The position numbers were made by a program, and so were the translations under genes. 64,000 bases of DNA from Anticarsia gemmatalis (Eukaryota; Arthropoda; Insecta; Lepidoptera; Erebidae): assembly GCF_050436995.1 (NCBI RefSeq), contig NC_134756.1, forward strand, positions 3,410,001 to 3,474,000, read 5' to 3'. Every line of letters begins with the position of its first letter. Within the stretch, counting starts at the first letter, position 1. Below the pieces are notes generated by a model. The model saw only the letters and a list, made by a program, of their open reading frames with translations. It made no database searches and had not been told where the DNA came from. This document shows positions 14,053 through 25,927 of the stretch, one piece after another.

Positions 14053-14516
14053 CTAGCTGACCCGCGCATCTTCTCTTGCGTCACATAAGAGAGAATGGGT
14101 CAGAATTTTCCACGTTTTTATAACACTTTTTACTGTTACTCTGCTCCTATTGGTCGTAGCGTGATGATATAAAATATGCTTTTTTTTTCACAAAAAATAT
14201 TCTCAAAATTATTTATATCTCCTAATATAACGAAGTCGCGCTAAGGCATATCCGCCATTAAAACAGTTGCCATGACAACGGAATTTTGTTAATTCAATGT
14301 CATTATAAATTGATTATTCGCGACTTAGTTCGCCACCTGAATTTTCCCGGGAAATGGGTCATTTTCCCGGGGTAAAAAGTAGCCTATGTCCTTTCTCGGG
14401 TATCAAAATATCTCTATACCAAATTTCATGCAAATTGGTTCAGTAGTTTAGGCGTGATTGAGTAGCAGACAGACAGACAGACAGAGTTACTTTCGCATTT
14501 ATAATATTAGTATGGA
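14053..14516 (-). mobile_element. Non-autonomous Helitron relic, minus orientation
   Basis: Read on the minus strand it begins TCCATACTAATATTATAAAT and ends GCGCGGGTCAGCTAG, the same terminal pattern as the copies at 30536, 40487 and 61461. It contains a short AGAC microsatellite at about 14467-14484. It has no coding sequence. Confidence 0.65.
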
Positions 14517-15146
14517 TGATATATAAATAGATGACGAAAAATATCTTAAGCAAAGAAAGCACATTAAAAGCTTTAGCTTATGTATAGCTTTATATAATGT
14601 TTAGCTTTATATTATATAAGCTTTCAAGAAGTACGAAGTTTTCAAACAAACGATTGAAATCGTTTCTCTCATTTACCTCGTTGTGCAAATCTGCAGGTCC
14701 CGACAGGCGATCCGCAGTGCCTTCAGTTATGTGAGCAAAAAAAATGGATATTCATTAGTTTGAAAGCATGTATATTAAAGGTACATTAGCTAAGTTGTTA
14801 AAACAAATCTGATAAACAGAAATTATGTATAGCAGCCCTTACACAACGATGTCCGTTGACAGCCCTATACTTATTAAATTACATACTGCGATATTAAAAC
14901 GTTCTGTATATTATACAGCAAAGGCAAAATTAACACTAAACACATACTGTTCATTACCTCAGAGTTACCTACAATTGGACTTATCATTATTTCCGCTAGA
15001 AAAACAACAATAACTTCTATTCTTCGTTTTCGTATCATATGAAATGATTATTAGTTGACAACGAACGGTGAGGTCGAATACATCTGTACATGGGTAAAAA
15101 AATATATTCGAATAGAGAACATCCTCCTTTTTAAAGTCGGTTAAAT

Positions 15147-18100
15147 ATGGCCAAAATTGTGTTCAAGATTAATGGGAAACAGTATGAAGGTATGTATTTA
15201 CGACTCGATCCTAAAAAGTTAGATTTATTTATTTTTAGAAGAATTTTCAAAGATCTGAAGTTTATTTAATAACCTAATCTGTCTATAAGATAGTCTTTAA
15301 ATTTACTCACGTCAAACGCTTAAAATAGCTCGCAATTGGTGTTATAATCTTACTCCTAAAATTATATAAAATGAATATTTATTTTCTGAAGAAATAGAAG
15401 ACTAAAATTAAAGTAAAAGTCTATAAAGGTCAAGGAATGTGTAGTGAACCTTTCAAAATGTTGTAAAGACGAAAAATTTGTTTCTAAAGTAGAGAATAAT
15501 AAGAACTCAAATTTTTTTTCTAAACTATTTACCTATAACGTATATATGTATGTATATTTAGCTCAAAAGTCGAGTTTACTTTGTTACTAATTATAATTAT
15601 CATACGTGGCAAAAATCTCTTGGAACTGGTCGTTAGTCTGTAGAACTGTGATGGCGAGTCCATTAGTTCGATTACGCGGTAAGGCATAGTGATTTTGGTC
15701 TTTTCTAAATAGTATTAAAAAATATTTGTAATTAATATTATTACAATAATATAAATACAAATATTAATAATATTGCTATTATTAATATTTGTAATATTTG
15801 TATTTGTTTATTTGTTATTAGAAAGAAATTAGAAAATAAATAAAGATAAACGCTATTTAAAAAAAAAATGTTATTAGTAGTCCAGAGTTTAGTAACGAGC
15901 CCAGTATACAGCAATAAGTGTTGTAGTACATTGTACACATACTGTAACATTACCTGCACCTTCGGGTATAACAGGCGTAATGTATGACAAAAACTAAACA
16001 CGATCAAAAATATTCTGTAGTTATTAGTTTTCAGCTTGGACTCTTTTTGTGTTCATAATAAGAAGTTCTTAAATAATAATTAATTGCAGCTGACGGTAAA
16101 TTCGGTCCAGACGTATCATTGAACGAGTACATTCGCAATGTGGCAGAGCTCCGTGGTACGAAGGCTATGTGCCATGAAGGAGGCTGTGGCGCTTGCATCG
16201 TGGCTGTAAGAGCTGCACTACCACCTACCAATGAAGTTAAATTGTTTTCTGTCAATTCTGTAAGTTTGAACCTGTAGCTCGATTCTCTACTACTATCGAC
16301 TACCGGCAATTGGCTACCCATCGAGATTTTTTGCATTAAAATCTGATGAGCGCCTCTGACGGGCGATGTAGGAACTATTTTGGCAGTACATTTTAAATGT
16401 CAAACTTTCGATACTCGATAGAAACGACAGTACAAAATCACGCTACTGCGCTGTATACTTTAATTAAAGTAAGCTGACAACAACAATTTTAAAAATTAGA
16501 TGAACTAATAATATCCTTATTACCGTTGAATGAGTAAAACATAAACAAAATATTGGTAATTATAAAATTTTGTAGTATACGGGATTAACGTGAACATGCG
16601 ACAGTTTAAAACTAATAATTTTGGCCATAATAAAAAATTACTTTTACATTGTATACTGCGGACGCGACATTAAAAACTACATATTTAAACCTCCCTATTT
16701 GCATGAAGATTATCCGTGCCTTTAAAAATAAAAGAGAACATTCTACGATTATTATAATCTACACAAAATACAAATGTTCAATTCTAATCACGTTATTTCA
16801 GTGTCTAGTATCAGTTTTATCTTGCCACGGCTGGGAGATAATAACGGTGGAAGGGGTTGGTAACAGACTCACCAGCTATCACGAGATACAAAGCAGATTA
16901 GCCAAGTTTAATGGCACTCAATGCGGGTACTGTACACCCGGCTGGATTATGAATATGTACAGGTAAACTGACAATATGACATCTATTCATACCATAGATA
17001 TTTTGCATTATAGGCCAAAGATGTATTTATGAAACTGGCCAAACTTCTGTTTTTTTACAAAACCCCATAACCAATATCGAAGAAACCCGCGAATCACAAT
17101 AGTTCGATTCTACAGAAAGGTTTTATATTGCAGCAATAAGTATTGAAATAATAAAAAAATACTTTAAATTACTTGTCTTTTCCAGTATTTACGAATCGAA
17201 AAAGAACAGCATAACACAAAACGAAATCGAGAATTCGTTTGCTGGAAACATTTGTAGGTGCACCGGCTACCGACCTATAGCAGATGCATTCAAAACATTT
17301 GCTAACAATCCTGACCAAGAACTAATTAATAAGCTCATTGATGTTGAAGACTTATCTGTCTTGAGGTCTTGTGGTAAAAGATGCAGTAAAAACTGTCATC
17401 ATAAAGCTAAGAACGATAAAGAAACAAATATAAATAACGATAATTCTTGGTGTGTTATTGAGAGAAGTGATAATAAAATGATCGTAGTAGATTGCGGCAA
17501 AAGGAAATGGTTTAAAACTTATGTCTTAGATGACGTTTTTAAGATAATGAGCAAGAATAACGACTATAAATTGATTGCTGGGAATACAGGACAGGGTAAG
17601 ATAATATTTTATACAAATACCTATTTTATTTACTTTTGATTTATATATAATCAAAAGTGATTATATATAAATCCAAAGCAATTTCACCCAGATATCTGAG
17701 GTTTGAGTCCATAGTTTATGAAGTCTATCCACCCACTAAAATAGCCGACCCGTCAATGCATGTATTCGGCTTAAAATGGGCAATATATTTCTCCAAATTG
17801 CTGACATGATTGCCTCTGTAATGAAGTCGTCAACATTTTTCAGCAAGTCGCGGATTTTGATGTATAAGATAATAATTGTTCTATTTTAGGTGTTTATCAC
17901 GTCGATGACTATCCATTAAACGTGATAGACATTTTCAACGTATCTGAACTAAAAGGGCACACGTTAGATGTAAACCTAGTGCTCGGAGCTGGTATGCCTT
18001 TATCTGAGATGATGGAACTGTTTCTAAAAATATCATCTGAAAATGAAGATTTTGCTTATTTGAAAGCTTTTTATGATCATATGGATTTAGTTGCACATAT

Positions 18101-21100
18101 ACCTGTAAGAAACGTGAGTAAATGTTGCCATTAAATGACATTCTGCAGAAGAAAAAGTAAAAAGTCTAGAAATACTTGCAAATGACTTGTTTTCAGATTG
18201 GAACTATTGGTGGGAATTTATATCTGAAATACATGAACAATGATTTTCAGTCCGATTTGTTTCTTTTATTTGAAACTGTTGGTGCAATGATGACGATAGG
18301 TAAGTGATATAAGATTTAAGTACAAAACCCACTGTTTACAGTCTTCTTGTACTCATAATTATATGTAATGTGTTGCAGCTGAAAGTGTGATAGATATGAA
18401 AGCAGTGTCTTGCACAAATTTCTTGAAGACGGACATGAAGCGAAAAGTTATAATAAATATTATGTTGCCACCGTTATCTTCTAAGAACACAAAGATCAAG
18501 ACGTACAAGGTATAAATAAAAGTAATAAAAAAGAATTAAAATAATAAAATTCAATACATGCGATAAAATATTTATCTTAATTTTTAGATTATGCCAAGAT
18601 CACAAAACGCTCACGCCGTTGTCAACGCAGGTTTCTTATTTCGTTTCAAAAGAAATTCAAATCTCTTGGAAAAAGCTACAATAGTATACGGCAGTATATC
18701 ACCGAAATTCGTTCATGCGACAAAAACTGAAGGAATTTTAGCCGGAAAAGATCCGTTTATAGACGAAACCCTACAGTTAGCTTTGAAAAGTTTAGATAAA
18801 GAGATTTCGCCCGAAGAAGCACCTCCAGAGCCCTCGGCTGCTTATAGAAAAATGTTGGCAATTTCCTTGTATTATAAGGTAAGAAAAAGTTTTCTAACTT
18901 CCGCCTTCTATGTGGATTACTTATAACGTAGAAATACCGAATTTTTCCAAGGATAGCAAAGTGATATTTGAAAATTCAGAGAAACGATGTAAGTCTAATT
19001 TAATTACTTATATTTAACAGAAAGTTTGTTTTCCTGTAGTATGCTTATTTTTACTGACTATAGTGTTTTGCGAATAATTGCTTGCTTTAACAATATTATT
19101 GGTAAATATTCAAAAGGAATAAGTCTATATCTAAAATGATGATAATCATTGAAAGGGCGTCACAGTAACATTTACAACACAGTTGGTTCGTGCGGTAGGT
19201 CTAGACGGCGATTAACTGAGTCAATAATAAATTTCCAGGCAATTTTAAATCTCTGTCCTGACGACAAAATAGATCCAAAGTTCAAATCTGGAGGCGAAGC
19301 AATAAAAAGACTGACTTCACGTGGCACTGAGACATACGACACAGACAAATCTGTGTGGCCTTTGAACCAACCCATACCGAAGATAGAAGCATTAGTACAA
19401 TGTTCTGGTGAAGCGACCTTCAGTAACGACCTGCCGAGTCAGCCAGATGAAGTGTTCGCTGCTTTTGTTACGGCTGATGTTATAGCAGGCAGTGTCATTA
19501 GTGATTTTGATACTAGTGAAGCGTTTGTAAGTATTTAAAATGAATAAAATATGTTCATCTTATTAAACTAAGTGAGAGTAACATTGTAAAGTAAACACGA
19601 AAAAGAAAATTCTGTTTTAATTGAACGCCGTATCTGTAAATTGATAGTGTAAAGCGATCTGTCATCGGTGATCATCAGATTTCCGAGCATCATTACTCTA
19701 CTAAGCATTCAATATTATTTTCTTCGTACGACCTGAGTCTTTTTCTACGATTCCAGAAACTACCCGGAGTACTAGCATTCTACACAGCCAAAGATATACC
19801 TGGTGATAATTCATTTACACCAGTCAATTGTACTCTCCTAAACTTCCACGAAGAAATACTATGTACCAAAGAAGTAAAATTTTACGGAGATCCTGCAGGC
19901 ATAATAGTCGCAACTAGAGAAAAGATAGCCAACAAAGCTGCGAAACTTGTTAAAATTAATTACGAATCTATTGCCAAAAGTAAACCTTTACTTACTACAG
20001 AAGATGTATTGAAATCTTCAGAAAAAGATAAAAGAATAACTATGAATAGAACTATGAAGCCAGAAGAAGTGGGTAACGATGTGAAATACGTTGTCAACGG
20101 AGAGTTTAAACTTGAATCACAACATCATTTTTATATGGAACCACAGACTTGTGTCGTCAGACCCACTGAGGATGGCCTAGAAGTTATATCATCAACTCAG
20201 TGGCTCGATCTTACAAATGTAGCCATTGCTCAAAGCCTAAACGTTCCTGCAAATAGGTGCGTACAAAATAATAATTTTGGATAATGTAAATTCAACATTT
20301 TCCCAAACGGTAGAAACGTGAAATAACGCACATTGTGATAAAATGAAATGTTAATTGAATTCAATTAATATAATGAAGTGAATTGCTGGAAATTACGCTT
20401 TATTACATTATGAATCACATAATTATTCTCACGGCCGAAATTTAAGGAACATTTTTGTTTTCAGTGTAACTGTCGTTGTGAGACGAGTGGGAGGGGGGTA
20501 TGGGGGGAAAATAACAAGGTCCTGTCAAATTGCATGTGCTACAGCCTTAGTAACACACCTTTTAGGCAGAACATGCAGATTCATAATGCCTTTAGAAACG
20601 AATATGAAAACTATTGGTAAACGACTGCCGACTAGTTGTAATTTTGAGGTAATGTCGCTAATTTGATAGTTATACTGCAATTTATTTATGATAATAGCTA
20701 GAAATTGCAAATGATGGGTATAATGCCTCAATTTGATCCGAGCAAATTAACTGTGAACGTGATGATCTCTTTGCATTGTGTCATTAAACCTTATTAGTCG
20801 GTACTCCAAATGAAAAAACTTTTTGCTAGCGATTCACACAATTAACTGAACTTACTCGTTCAATAGGTAACAGAATAAAACAAATCTATACTATATTGTG
20901 TTATAAATGCTTGTTTGTCATCTTTTAGTATCAAAATCGCTGTGCTTTAGTTTAAATAAAATATGGGATAAGTTTAAATAAAAATAACAAGAGAAGAGCA
21001 CAGGCTTGTTTATAAAAATGTACATACTTATCACAAGATTTGAGACAGGTATTGAATTTCAGGTAGGTGTGAACGACGAGGGCGAGATACAATACCTAAA

Positions 21101-24100
21101 AAACATTATCTATCAAGAGAACGGATGTTCCTGGAACGAGTCTATGGGATACACAACAGTGAATCATTTTCGTAACTGCTATGACACGAAGAGATGGTAC
21201 ATAGAAGCTAACGCTGTGATGACTGATACAGCTTCGAATACTTGGTGTAGGGCACCTTGTAAGTATAAAAACATTTATTTTAATTGTCCCACTGCTGGGC
21301 AAGGGTATCCTGCCAAATGAGAGAGGGGTTAGGCCTTGAGACCACCACGCTGGCCAAGTGCAGGTTAGGGACTTTGCATGCCTTCAATAAGTGTCTTAAG
21401 CAGATTTTAGGCATAAAACCTTATCTACCGTAAAAATATAAAAACAGTCGTACATATTTCATTCTTTAGGTGCAGACAGAACTTATGCCATTAAATGCAG
21501 TAACGCACACAACGCGCAAAAAGTCCGGCGCGTTACTACATATAATTGCGTAAGTTCTATTTTCACAGACTAAAAAGTGCGTCACGGATAGTCTGTCATC
21601 TGCGTTGCACCTTCAACATTACATTTAGGAAAGCCAAATTAATATCAAAAAGATGAGGAACAAGACTCTCAAAACACAAAGACGTAAAAAAGACTAAAGA
21701 CGCTTTGAAACTAGTATTTTCTATTCGTAGCCTTGTAAAATCATTAACATTGGTTTCAGCTTCAACTGAAGGTGTAGCAATGATAGAATACATAATGGAG
21801 AAAATAGCCCACAGAATAGGCAAGGACCCACTGCACGTGAGAAACGTTAACATGGTCAAAGAAGACAACCCAGTCCCAGACCTAATGCATCAACTCATGA
21901 AAGATTCAAATTACAACAACAGACTTGAAGAAGTCAAACAGTTCAACGAACAAAACCGCTGGAGAAAAAGGGGACTAAAAATTATACCAATGACTTACGA
22001 TCTATTCTATATAGGTCCATACAATTCTCTTATATCGGTATATCACGGAGATGGATCAGTCATCATCACTCATGGAGGTATAGAAATGGGGCAAGGAATA
22101 AACACGAAAGCAGCTCAAGTATGTGCATACATGTTTGGTATTCCTGTCGAAAAGATAAGCGTAAAACCAAGTTCTAGTATCACTTCACCCAATTCCATGG
22201 CAACTGGCGCAAGTGTTGGTAGTGAATGTGTTTCATTTGCTACTATGAAAGCTTGTGAGATTATTCTAGAAAGACTAGCCCCTGTAAGAGAAATGATGAA
22301 TAACCCGCCGTGGGAAGAATTGATTGAAAAGGCCTTTCAAATAGGCGTTGATTTACAAGCGTCTTATATGTATTCAGCTAAAGATGATGTTAAACCGTAT
22401 GATATTTACGGAGCATGTGCTTTAGAAGTTGAAGTAGATATTTTGACAGGCAATTTGGATATAAGAAGAGTTGATCTACTTGAAGATACTGGAAGGAGTT
22501 TAAGTCCGAAAATTGATGTTGCTCAAGTAAGTATACACAATTTGAAAAACCATCACCACCGTCACATAATCACTATAAATTGTCTTTAACTCAAAGATAA
22601 CTAAAGACAGCCTTTCTACTTAAATTACTTATGCCCAATTTCTGAGTTCATTTAGCGGTAGTTTATCTATTCAATAGCGTTTTTTTATACGAGTTATTAC
22701 TCTATTGAATAGATAAACTATAGAAACTACCTCAGAAACCGGGGGTTAGACTTGAAAATAAAATTATTTTTCAGATAGAAGGAGCATTTGTTATGGGCAT
22801 AGGATACTGGACATCTGAAAAATTAATGTATGACTCAGACACTGGCAAAATACTCACAGATCGCACTTGGACTTACAAACCACCAGGCATCAAGGACATA
22901 CCAGCAGATTTCAGAGTATATTTTCGAAGAAATTCCAAGAACCCGTTCGGTGTTTTACAATCAAAAGGTGAGAAAGTTATTTAATTCTTAGTAGTATAAT
23001 TCGAAGCTAAGGAACTTTGTTGAAATTTTAATATGCTACGAACGATAGATACTAAGCGCTTGGATTTAATTTTATTTTGTAAAATTATAACTTTATAAGC
23101 GAATCTCATAAATCAATCCACGGTTTAGAAACTTTATCCATCAGTATTTTGTTTTATTTTTAATGAGAAATACATGAAACTTTTGTTATTTAGTACAATC
23201 GTTTTTCTTTTACGTGTCATCGATATTAATTTACTTGAATAAAATCACGCCTTGTTCGGGGTATGCAGAGACCCAAGAACGCCACTTGGTACAATCCTTA
23301 CAAACTTCCCTTACTTCATTCACATCCATACATCTTGCCAAGTAATTTTTTCATTCCCGCACTAAGAAATGCTTTTGTGTCACATACAAACAACGGACAC
23401 ACGGTACAACTAGACCCGAAACAACAATTTGTGTATATCACAAATAATTATTCTGTGTGGGAATTAAACCCACGACCTCCTGACGCAATGGTATCCGCGT
23501 GGCTCCCTTAACCACTGCGCCATGAAGGCAGTGGAGTATCAAATCGATAAATAATAGAGAATCAAATGTTATACTTACTTATCTCATCCTATTAACCTTG
23601 AATTATTATTTCTTTGTTCTCCACTACAAGCTGTCAGTGACTTTGAATTGTCTTTTCTCTAGCTACTGGTGAACCAGCTCTATGTCTCGCATCAGTCGTG
23701 ACCCACGCTTTGAGAGAAGCTGTAAGAGCTGCTCGCTTGGATGCAGGCTACGAAGACCAGTGGGTGGATATACGTAAGATTCTTCATTTAAATACATACA
23801 TATCTATACCTATATATAAAACTCAAAGGTGACTGACTGACTGACATTGTGATCTATCAACGCACAGCCCAAAACACAGGACGGATCGGGCTGAAATTTG
23901 GCATGTAGTAGATGTTATGACGTAGGCATCGACTAAGAAAAGATTTTGATCAATTTTACAGTCAAAGAGCATGAATCTCTGGACCATGCAATACATAATT
24001 TTTTTGACTACGCAAAGCGTGAGAAAATGAAAATGAACATATATCAACAATGAATAACATAGTATTTAAAAAAAAGTATTGTTGAGGTACTTACTCAATC

Positions 24101-24185
24101 ATTTTCTATTTCAGAAAATCCGTGCACAGTGGAAAATATCTTCTCAGCCGTGGGACATAAAGTGGAACATTTTATCTTAAAATAA
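15147..24185 (+). CDS. AOX: Aldehyde oxidase copy B, complete 16-exon gene (1280 aa)
   Basis: Exons: 15147-15189, 16090-16259, 16802-16962, 17186-17595, 17890-18113, 18197-18299, 18379-18509, 18588-18878, 19239-19526, 19757-20256, 20465-20648, 21063-21258, 21760-22526, 22775-22967, 23663-23773, 24115-24185 (TAA). They sum to 3843 nt in one open frame, a normal aldehyde oxidase length. Domains: plant-type 2Fe-2S (Cys42, 47, 50, 72), second 2Fe-2S (Cys112, 115, 148, 150), FAD domain (AGNTGQG from about 256, IGTIGGN from 337), molybdopterin domain (GGGYGGK 783-789, Arg898, EMGQG 1009-1013, catalytic Glu1224). Position 790 is Ile where xanthine dehydrogenases carry Glu, which with WCRAP argues for aldehyde oxidase rather than XDH. 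The family is cytosolic, oxidises aldehydes to acids and produces H2O2. Insect members are implicated in odorant and xenobiotic aldehyde clearance. The start ATG gives the expected short N-terminal beta strand (MAKIVFKINGKQYEG). Which numbered moth AOX this is cannot be decided here. Confidence 0.95.
15742..15800. repeat. AT-rich near-palindrome in intron 1 of AOX copy B
   Basis: AAATATTAATAAT and its reverse complement ATTATTAATATTT face each other around a 6-base loop, inside a longer run of ATT/AAT triplets. It could be a degenerate microsatellite or a small foldback. Confidence 0.45.
16274..16446 (+). repeat. MITE family M1, copy in intron 2 of AOX copy B
   Basis: It starts GTAGCTCGATTCTCTACTAC and ends near CGCTAC. 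Its core contains AACTATTTTGGCAGTACATT. The same unit recurs at 33375-33659, 39824-39996, 44700-44822 (inverted), 46432-46563 (inverted), 49266-49438 and 50628-50806. Its ends, GTAG...CTAC, are inverted, so it is best read as a non-coding terminal-repeat element. Confidence 0.7.
21282..21424 (-). repeat. Partial SINE S3 fragment in intron 12 of AOX copy B
   Basis: It contains TGTCCCACTGCTGGGCAAGG, GGGGTTAGGCCTTGAG and GGACTTTGCATGCC, which match the fuller copy at 43965-44262 and the fragments at 40259-40364 and 47325-47432. It lacks the tRNA-like head. Confidence 0.6.
22629..22748. repeat. Hairpin MITE M2 copy in intron 13 of AOX copy B
   Basis: It is a long foldback: GTTTATCTATTCAATAG on the left pairs with CTATTGAATAGATAAAC on the right, and TTTCTGAG pairs with CTCAGAAA further out. 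The same unit recurs at 33661-33784 and 61815-61939. It encodes no protein. Confidence 0.75.
23247..23526 (-). repeat. tRNA-derived SINE, inverted, in intron 14 of AOX copy B
   Basis: On the minus strand it reads a tRNA-like head (GGCGCAGTGGTTAAGG, B box GGTTTAATTCC), then GTTGTTTCGGGTCTAGTTGT, as in the SINE at 10661. A weaker fragment of the tail lies near 30085-30180. The open frame within it is a by-product of the repeat. Confidence 0.7.
23802..24060 (+). mobile_element. Helitron-like remnant in the last intron of AOX copy B
   Basis: It starts TCTATACCTATATATAAAAC, has a TGAC microsatellite (about 23830-23846) and then the phrase CGGGCTGAAATTTGGCATGT, which is usual in short insect Helitron-like repeats. 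The 3' end (CTAG) is not clearly visible, so the right border is approximate. Confidence 0.45.
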
Positions 24186-24247
24186 TTACTCCAACACTGC
24201 GCCACTTCAGGTCATAAATTTTAATTAGGGTCTGTTAGAAACGTCTT

Positions 24248-24267
24248 AATAAAAGCTGAGCAATAAA
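24248..24267 (+). promoter_or_regulatory. Polyadenylation signals of AOX copy B
   Basis: AATAAA occurs at 24248-24253 and 24262-24267, 63-77 bases beyond the TAA stop. This spacing matches that of copy A (62-77 bases). Confidence 0.6.
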
Positions 24268-24841
24268 AGTATTCTTGAAGATAACGAGAGAAACTATTTT
24301 TTTGCTTTTATTCCTGAAATCCTTTAGGTTTTATATTCGCCTACTTTTTGTGAGTCTTGTAGCGAATGCTGTATTATGTAACGGTTTAGATGATCATAGT
24401 AATAATGTTTAAGATAGCTGATTATCACGCATTTCACTATTTCAGAGTGGTCAAATTTAGAACAAGTTAAGCTACGCCGCAATACGCATACGCAAGCCTA
24501 CTACTGCGTATTTTACATCATATTATTATATGTACTATCGAACCAACTGAATCATGACCCATTTTGCCGATAATTCGCTTGACACCGTCAAAACAGTAAA
24601 GCCCTTCTCCCATTACGATACGCCCGCGCGACTCTAGTCTCGGAGACTAGTCGCCACGAAGTATCTCACATACATTTGTATGGAGACTAAGGCCCTTCTC
24701 CCATTACGATACTTGTAGGGTACGATACTCGAGTATAATACTAGTTGGATACATGTTCGCTACCCGATGCTCGCATATTATGCAACTTAAAAGTTACTAA
24801 ATTCATCATTTGTGCAAACTCGTTTTTTGTAGACTGACGTT

Positions 24842-25051
24842 ATGACGTTATGTGAAGCTCTTGCAGTTTTTTTGTTTTATAGAAATAGAAGACGTCAACG
24901 CAAGAGTAGAAAATACTGGATTCATCCATATATTGAAAGAAACATAAATTGTAGAGTTTTTGTAGCCGCACAAGAACTACAACACGATGATAAGAAATTT
25001 TTATCTTTTTACCGAATGTCTAAAGAGTCTTGCATCTTGAGCCGTTTTCAA
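24842..25051 (+). pseudogene. HARBI1-like (PIF/Harbinger) transposase, N-terminal fragment
   Basis: About 70 residues resemble the N-terminus of insect Harbinger transposases: an acidic/hydrophobic start, then KSRKYWIHPYIE, a segment ending KKFLSFYRMSKES. The frame is cut at 25051/25052, where Helitron sequence (TCTATACATA...) begins, and no DDE-domain remainder is found beyond the Helitron. The start also looks damaged. The inverted paralogous copy at 28802-28743 reads MSSDSSDDEALAVFLF, whereas here the same stretch reads MTLCEALAVFLFY, missing several acidic/Ser codons. The element cannot mobilise itself with this gene. Confidence 0.65.
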
Positions 25052-25927
25052 TCTATACATATTATTATCTATAATATAAAAATGAATCGCAAAATGTGTT
25101 GGTAAGCGCATAACTCAACAACGCCTCGACCAATTTGGCCAAATCTTTTTTTTAAATGTTCGTTGAAGTTTAAGGATGGTTTTTACGGCGAGAAAAATTA
25201 GAATTATCGCTGGAAAAATCCTAAAAATAACCCTTTTCTTTTTCTCATACAAATGATTTGTAACTAAAACGTAGTCAATTTGAGCTTTATTGCTATGGTA
25301 TAAAGTTCATATCAAAATTACATGCACTCACTGTTGTCTAAGCAATGTAGGTGTGTTCCTAAAGTCAAAGATCGTATCTGTCAAAACAATGTGCGTGTGT
25401 TCGTTGGAGCACAGAATACATAGTTGGAGGAGTTTAAATGTCGCGTTCCGAAACTCGCGTTTCTTTTGTATTAGTTTCGGCACGCGAGATAAAATGCATC
25501 AGTTTCCACGTCATTACATTAGTCAAACAAAAATCGCGTTACCAACAGTGTATTATTATTTTTAATATCCAAATTTTACGTAAACAAAATAATTCGTACG
25601 GCTTAAAAGGATTTGACTTCAAGTCATATCAAATTTAAAAAAAAAAAGTTGTCTGTGACCTAACCTATTGAGTTTGCTTTTGTCAACTAATACACGAAAC
25701 AAATTCGTATATCGTGGTGACATTCAAAGCAATTATACAGCACATGAAAATGAAAAAGAGAAAATGGACAAAGAGTGTATTTTACAGCACAGAACGCAGT
25801 ACAAAGAGCTGCTCAGCCACCATCTACTACATTAACCAGTTTTAGTTCAGGAGATTTTTTTTAAATACGTAGGCAAAAAAACATTTACAAATCTTTTTGA
25901 CAGGACGAAGTCTGTCGGGTCAGCTAG
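25052..25927 (+). mobile_element. Helitron unit 1: internally deleted, non-coding
   Basis: It starts TC right after an A (TCTATACATATTATTATCTA) and ends CTAG at 25924-25927. Just before the end lies a small hairpin (GACAGGACGAAGTCTGTC) and then GGGTCAGCTAG, the standard Helitron 3' signature. At 25760-25842 it holds 83 bp of the helicase reading frame, then jumps directly into the 3' terminal region (from about 25848). That is what an internal deletion of the helicase would leave. It is joined without spacer to unit 2. Confidence 0.7.

Larger units (their letters stand above)
6326..15146. other. Intergenic DNA between the two aldehyde oxidase copies
   Basis: No exon of a recognisable gene was found on either strand in this 8.8-kb AT-rich stretch. 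Short open frames here show no family motif and no partner exons. Recognisable contents, listed separately, are a 566-bp TIR element (8388-8953), a tRNA-derived SINE (10661-10860), a hairpin (13461-13509) and a Helitron relic (14053-14516). The remainder of about 7 kb shows nothing I can name. The promoter of copy B must lie at its right end, but I see no convincing TATA box or initiator. Confidence 0.6.

Noticed and set aside
14467..14484. AGAC direct repeats as a CRISPR-like array
   Set aside because: Four-base microsatellite within a Helitron. No spacers, and the genome is eukaryotic.
15147..24185. Xanthine dehydrogenase (rosy) rather than aldehyde oxidase
   Set aside because: The Glu following GGGxGGK in XDH is Ile here, and the WCRAP region is of the insect AOX type.
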